Shown here in pieces: positions 63,260-64,000 of a stretch of 64,000 nt of DNA (positions within the stretch are counted from its first letter, which is position 1; the number at the start of each line of letters is the position of its first letter). A program made the position numbers and the translations under genes. The notes under the pieces were generated by a model. The model made no database searches. It saw only the letters and a list, made by a program, of their open reading frames with translations, and was not told the origin of the DNA. Origin of the DNA: CAVTBT01 sp963733065 (GTDB lineage: Bacteria; Actinomycetota; Thermoleophilia; Gaiellales; Gaiellaceae); assembly GCA_963733065.1 (NCBI GenBank), contig CAVTBT010000007.1, forward strand, positions 1 through 64,000, read 5' to 3'.

Positions 63260-64000
63260 CTCGAGCGCGACCAGATGTTGATGTCGCTTTCCGTCGCGTA
63301 GCGCTCGATCTCGGCGAGCTCGTCCTCGGTGAAATCGAGCCGGTCGAGCGCCGCGACGTTCGCCTCCAGCTGCTGGACGCTGCTCGCGCCGATCAGGGTC
63401 GAGGTCACGCGCGGGTCGCGGAGCGTCCACGCAAGCGCGGTCTGGGCGAGCGACTGCCCGCGGTGAGCAGCGATGTCGCCGAGCGCGCGCACCTTGGCCA
63501 GCGCCTGCTCTGTGATGAGCTCGGGTGCGAGCGTCGTGTTGCGGCTGGCACGGGAGTCCTCCGGGATGCCGTTCAGGTACTTGTCGGTGAGCATTCCCTG
63601 CGCGAGCGGCGAGAAGACGATGCAGCCGGCGCCCTCGTCGGCCAACGCGTCCAGCAGCTCGGCCTCGATCCAGCGGTTCAGCATCGAGTACGACGGCTGG
63701 TGGATGAGGAGCGGCGTGCCGAGGTCGCGCAGGATCGCCGCCGCCTCGCGGGTCTTCGCCGCGGAGTACGACGAGATGCCCGCGTACAGCGCCCGGCCGG
63801 AGCGCACGGCGGTGTCGAGTGCGCCCATCGTCTCCTCCAGCGGCGTGTCCGGGTCGAAGCGGTGGGAGTAGAAGATGTCGACGTAGTCGAGGCCCATGCG
63901 GCGCAGGCTCTGGTCGAGGCTCGACAGCAGGTACTTGCGCGAGCCCAGGTCGCCGTACGGACCGGGCCACATGTCATAGCCGGCCTTCGTCGAGATGACG
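63250..64000 (-). CDS. Aldo/keto reductase, N-terminus outside the window
   Basis: Open to the right edge. The visible ~249 residues begin with VISTKAGYDMWPGPYGDLGSRK and continue SLDQSLRRMGLDYVDIFYSH (the His/Asp/Tyr region), YAGISSYSAA, GCIVFSPLAQGMLTDKYLNG and TSTLIGASSVQQLEAN. This matches the YghZ/L-glyceraldehyde-3-phosphate reductase branch, with the phrase MWPGPYGDLGSRK as a good marker. About 80-90 N-terminal residues, including the catalytic Tyr, lie outside. The end overlaps a palindrome. Confidence 0.85.
   Translation of the reverse strand, partial: VISTKAGYDMWPGPYGDLGSRKYLLSSLDQSLRRMGLDYVDIFYSHRFDPDTPLEETMGALDTAVRSGRALYAGISSYSAAKTREAAAILRDLGTPLLIHQPSYSMLNRWIEAELLDALADEGAGCIVFSPLAQGMLTDKYLNGIPEDSRASRNTTLAPELITEQALAKVRALGDIAAHRGQSLAQTALAWTLRDPRVTSTLIGASSVQQLEANVAALDRLDFTEDELAEIERYATESDINIWSRSSEA

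Overview
The window reads as a mosaic. At least three sequence backgrounds meet at abrupt joints that cut through genes. Positions 1-4.83 kb hold an ECF sigma/anti-sigma pair, a divergent secreted protein and a DtxR-type regulator, in a style that suggests a high-GC Chloroflexota-like or deep actinobacterial genome. About 4.87-5.21 kb is a visibly AT-richer Sel1-repeat gene lacking its start. About 5.3-13.85 kb looks alphaproteobacterial (Rhizobiales/Bradyrhizobium-like): an AraC regulator, a SnoaL-like protein, an M20D amidohydrolase, an isoquinoline 1-oxidoreductase-type molybdoenzyme, a lethal-factor-like zincin with a small exported partner, and two palindromic intergenic repeats. At about 13.85 kb two unrelated genes are both cut mid-frame. 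From there to 64 kb the codon use and gene families look actinobacterial (Thermoleophilia-like soil lineage). Whether these joints are real recombination or an assembly chimera cannot be decided from the sequence, so neighbourhood claims across a joint should not be trusted.

The richest part is 16.7-42.0 kb, a dense carbohydrate-catabolism region with many stop/start overlaps. A leftward operon (22.6 to 16.7 kb) carries a VOC-fold protein, a NitT/TauT-like ABC importer, a TIM-barrel isomerase, a creatininase-family hydrolase and a Gfo/Idh dehydrogenase. Divergent from it (22.7-26.4 kb) are a ROK repressor, a PIG-L deacetylase, a glucosamine-6-phosphate deaminase-like protein, a class I aldolase and the broken start of another dehydrogenase. 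Then comes a GntR regulator fused to a sugar-binding-protein domain. It is divergent from a rightward operon (28.1-40.6 kb) with two GH63 glucosylglycerate/mannosylglycerate-hydrolase-like enzymes, a complete CUT1-type sugar ABC transporter, a D-2-hydroxyacid dehydrogenase, a long class I mannose-6-phosphate isomerase, a ROK sugar kinase and an esterase-dehydrogenase fusion. Together these could form a route that imports a hexosylglycerate or similar glycoside, cleaves it, and sends the sugar to fructose-6-phosphate and the acid to hydroxypyruvate.

From 42.3 to 50.0 kb there is a lone receiver protein, a HisKA_3 kinase and a dipeptide/oligopeptide ABC transporter with fused ATPases. From 50.1 to 64 kb there are mixed housekeeping and accessory genes: a RecB-like nuclease/helicase, a TetR-quinone reductase pair with a tandem operator, an AlkZ-like protein, hydrolases, an FAD oxidase, a secreted HYR-type protein and an aldo/keto reductase cut by the window edge. 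Many genes between 43 and 57 kb carry frameshifts in otherwise conserved sequence, while the 16.7-41 kb genes are nearly all intact. I saw no rRNA, tRNA, CRISPR array or transposase gene.
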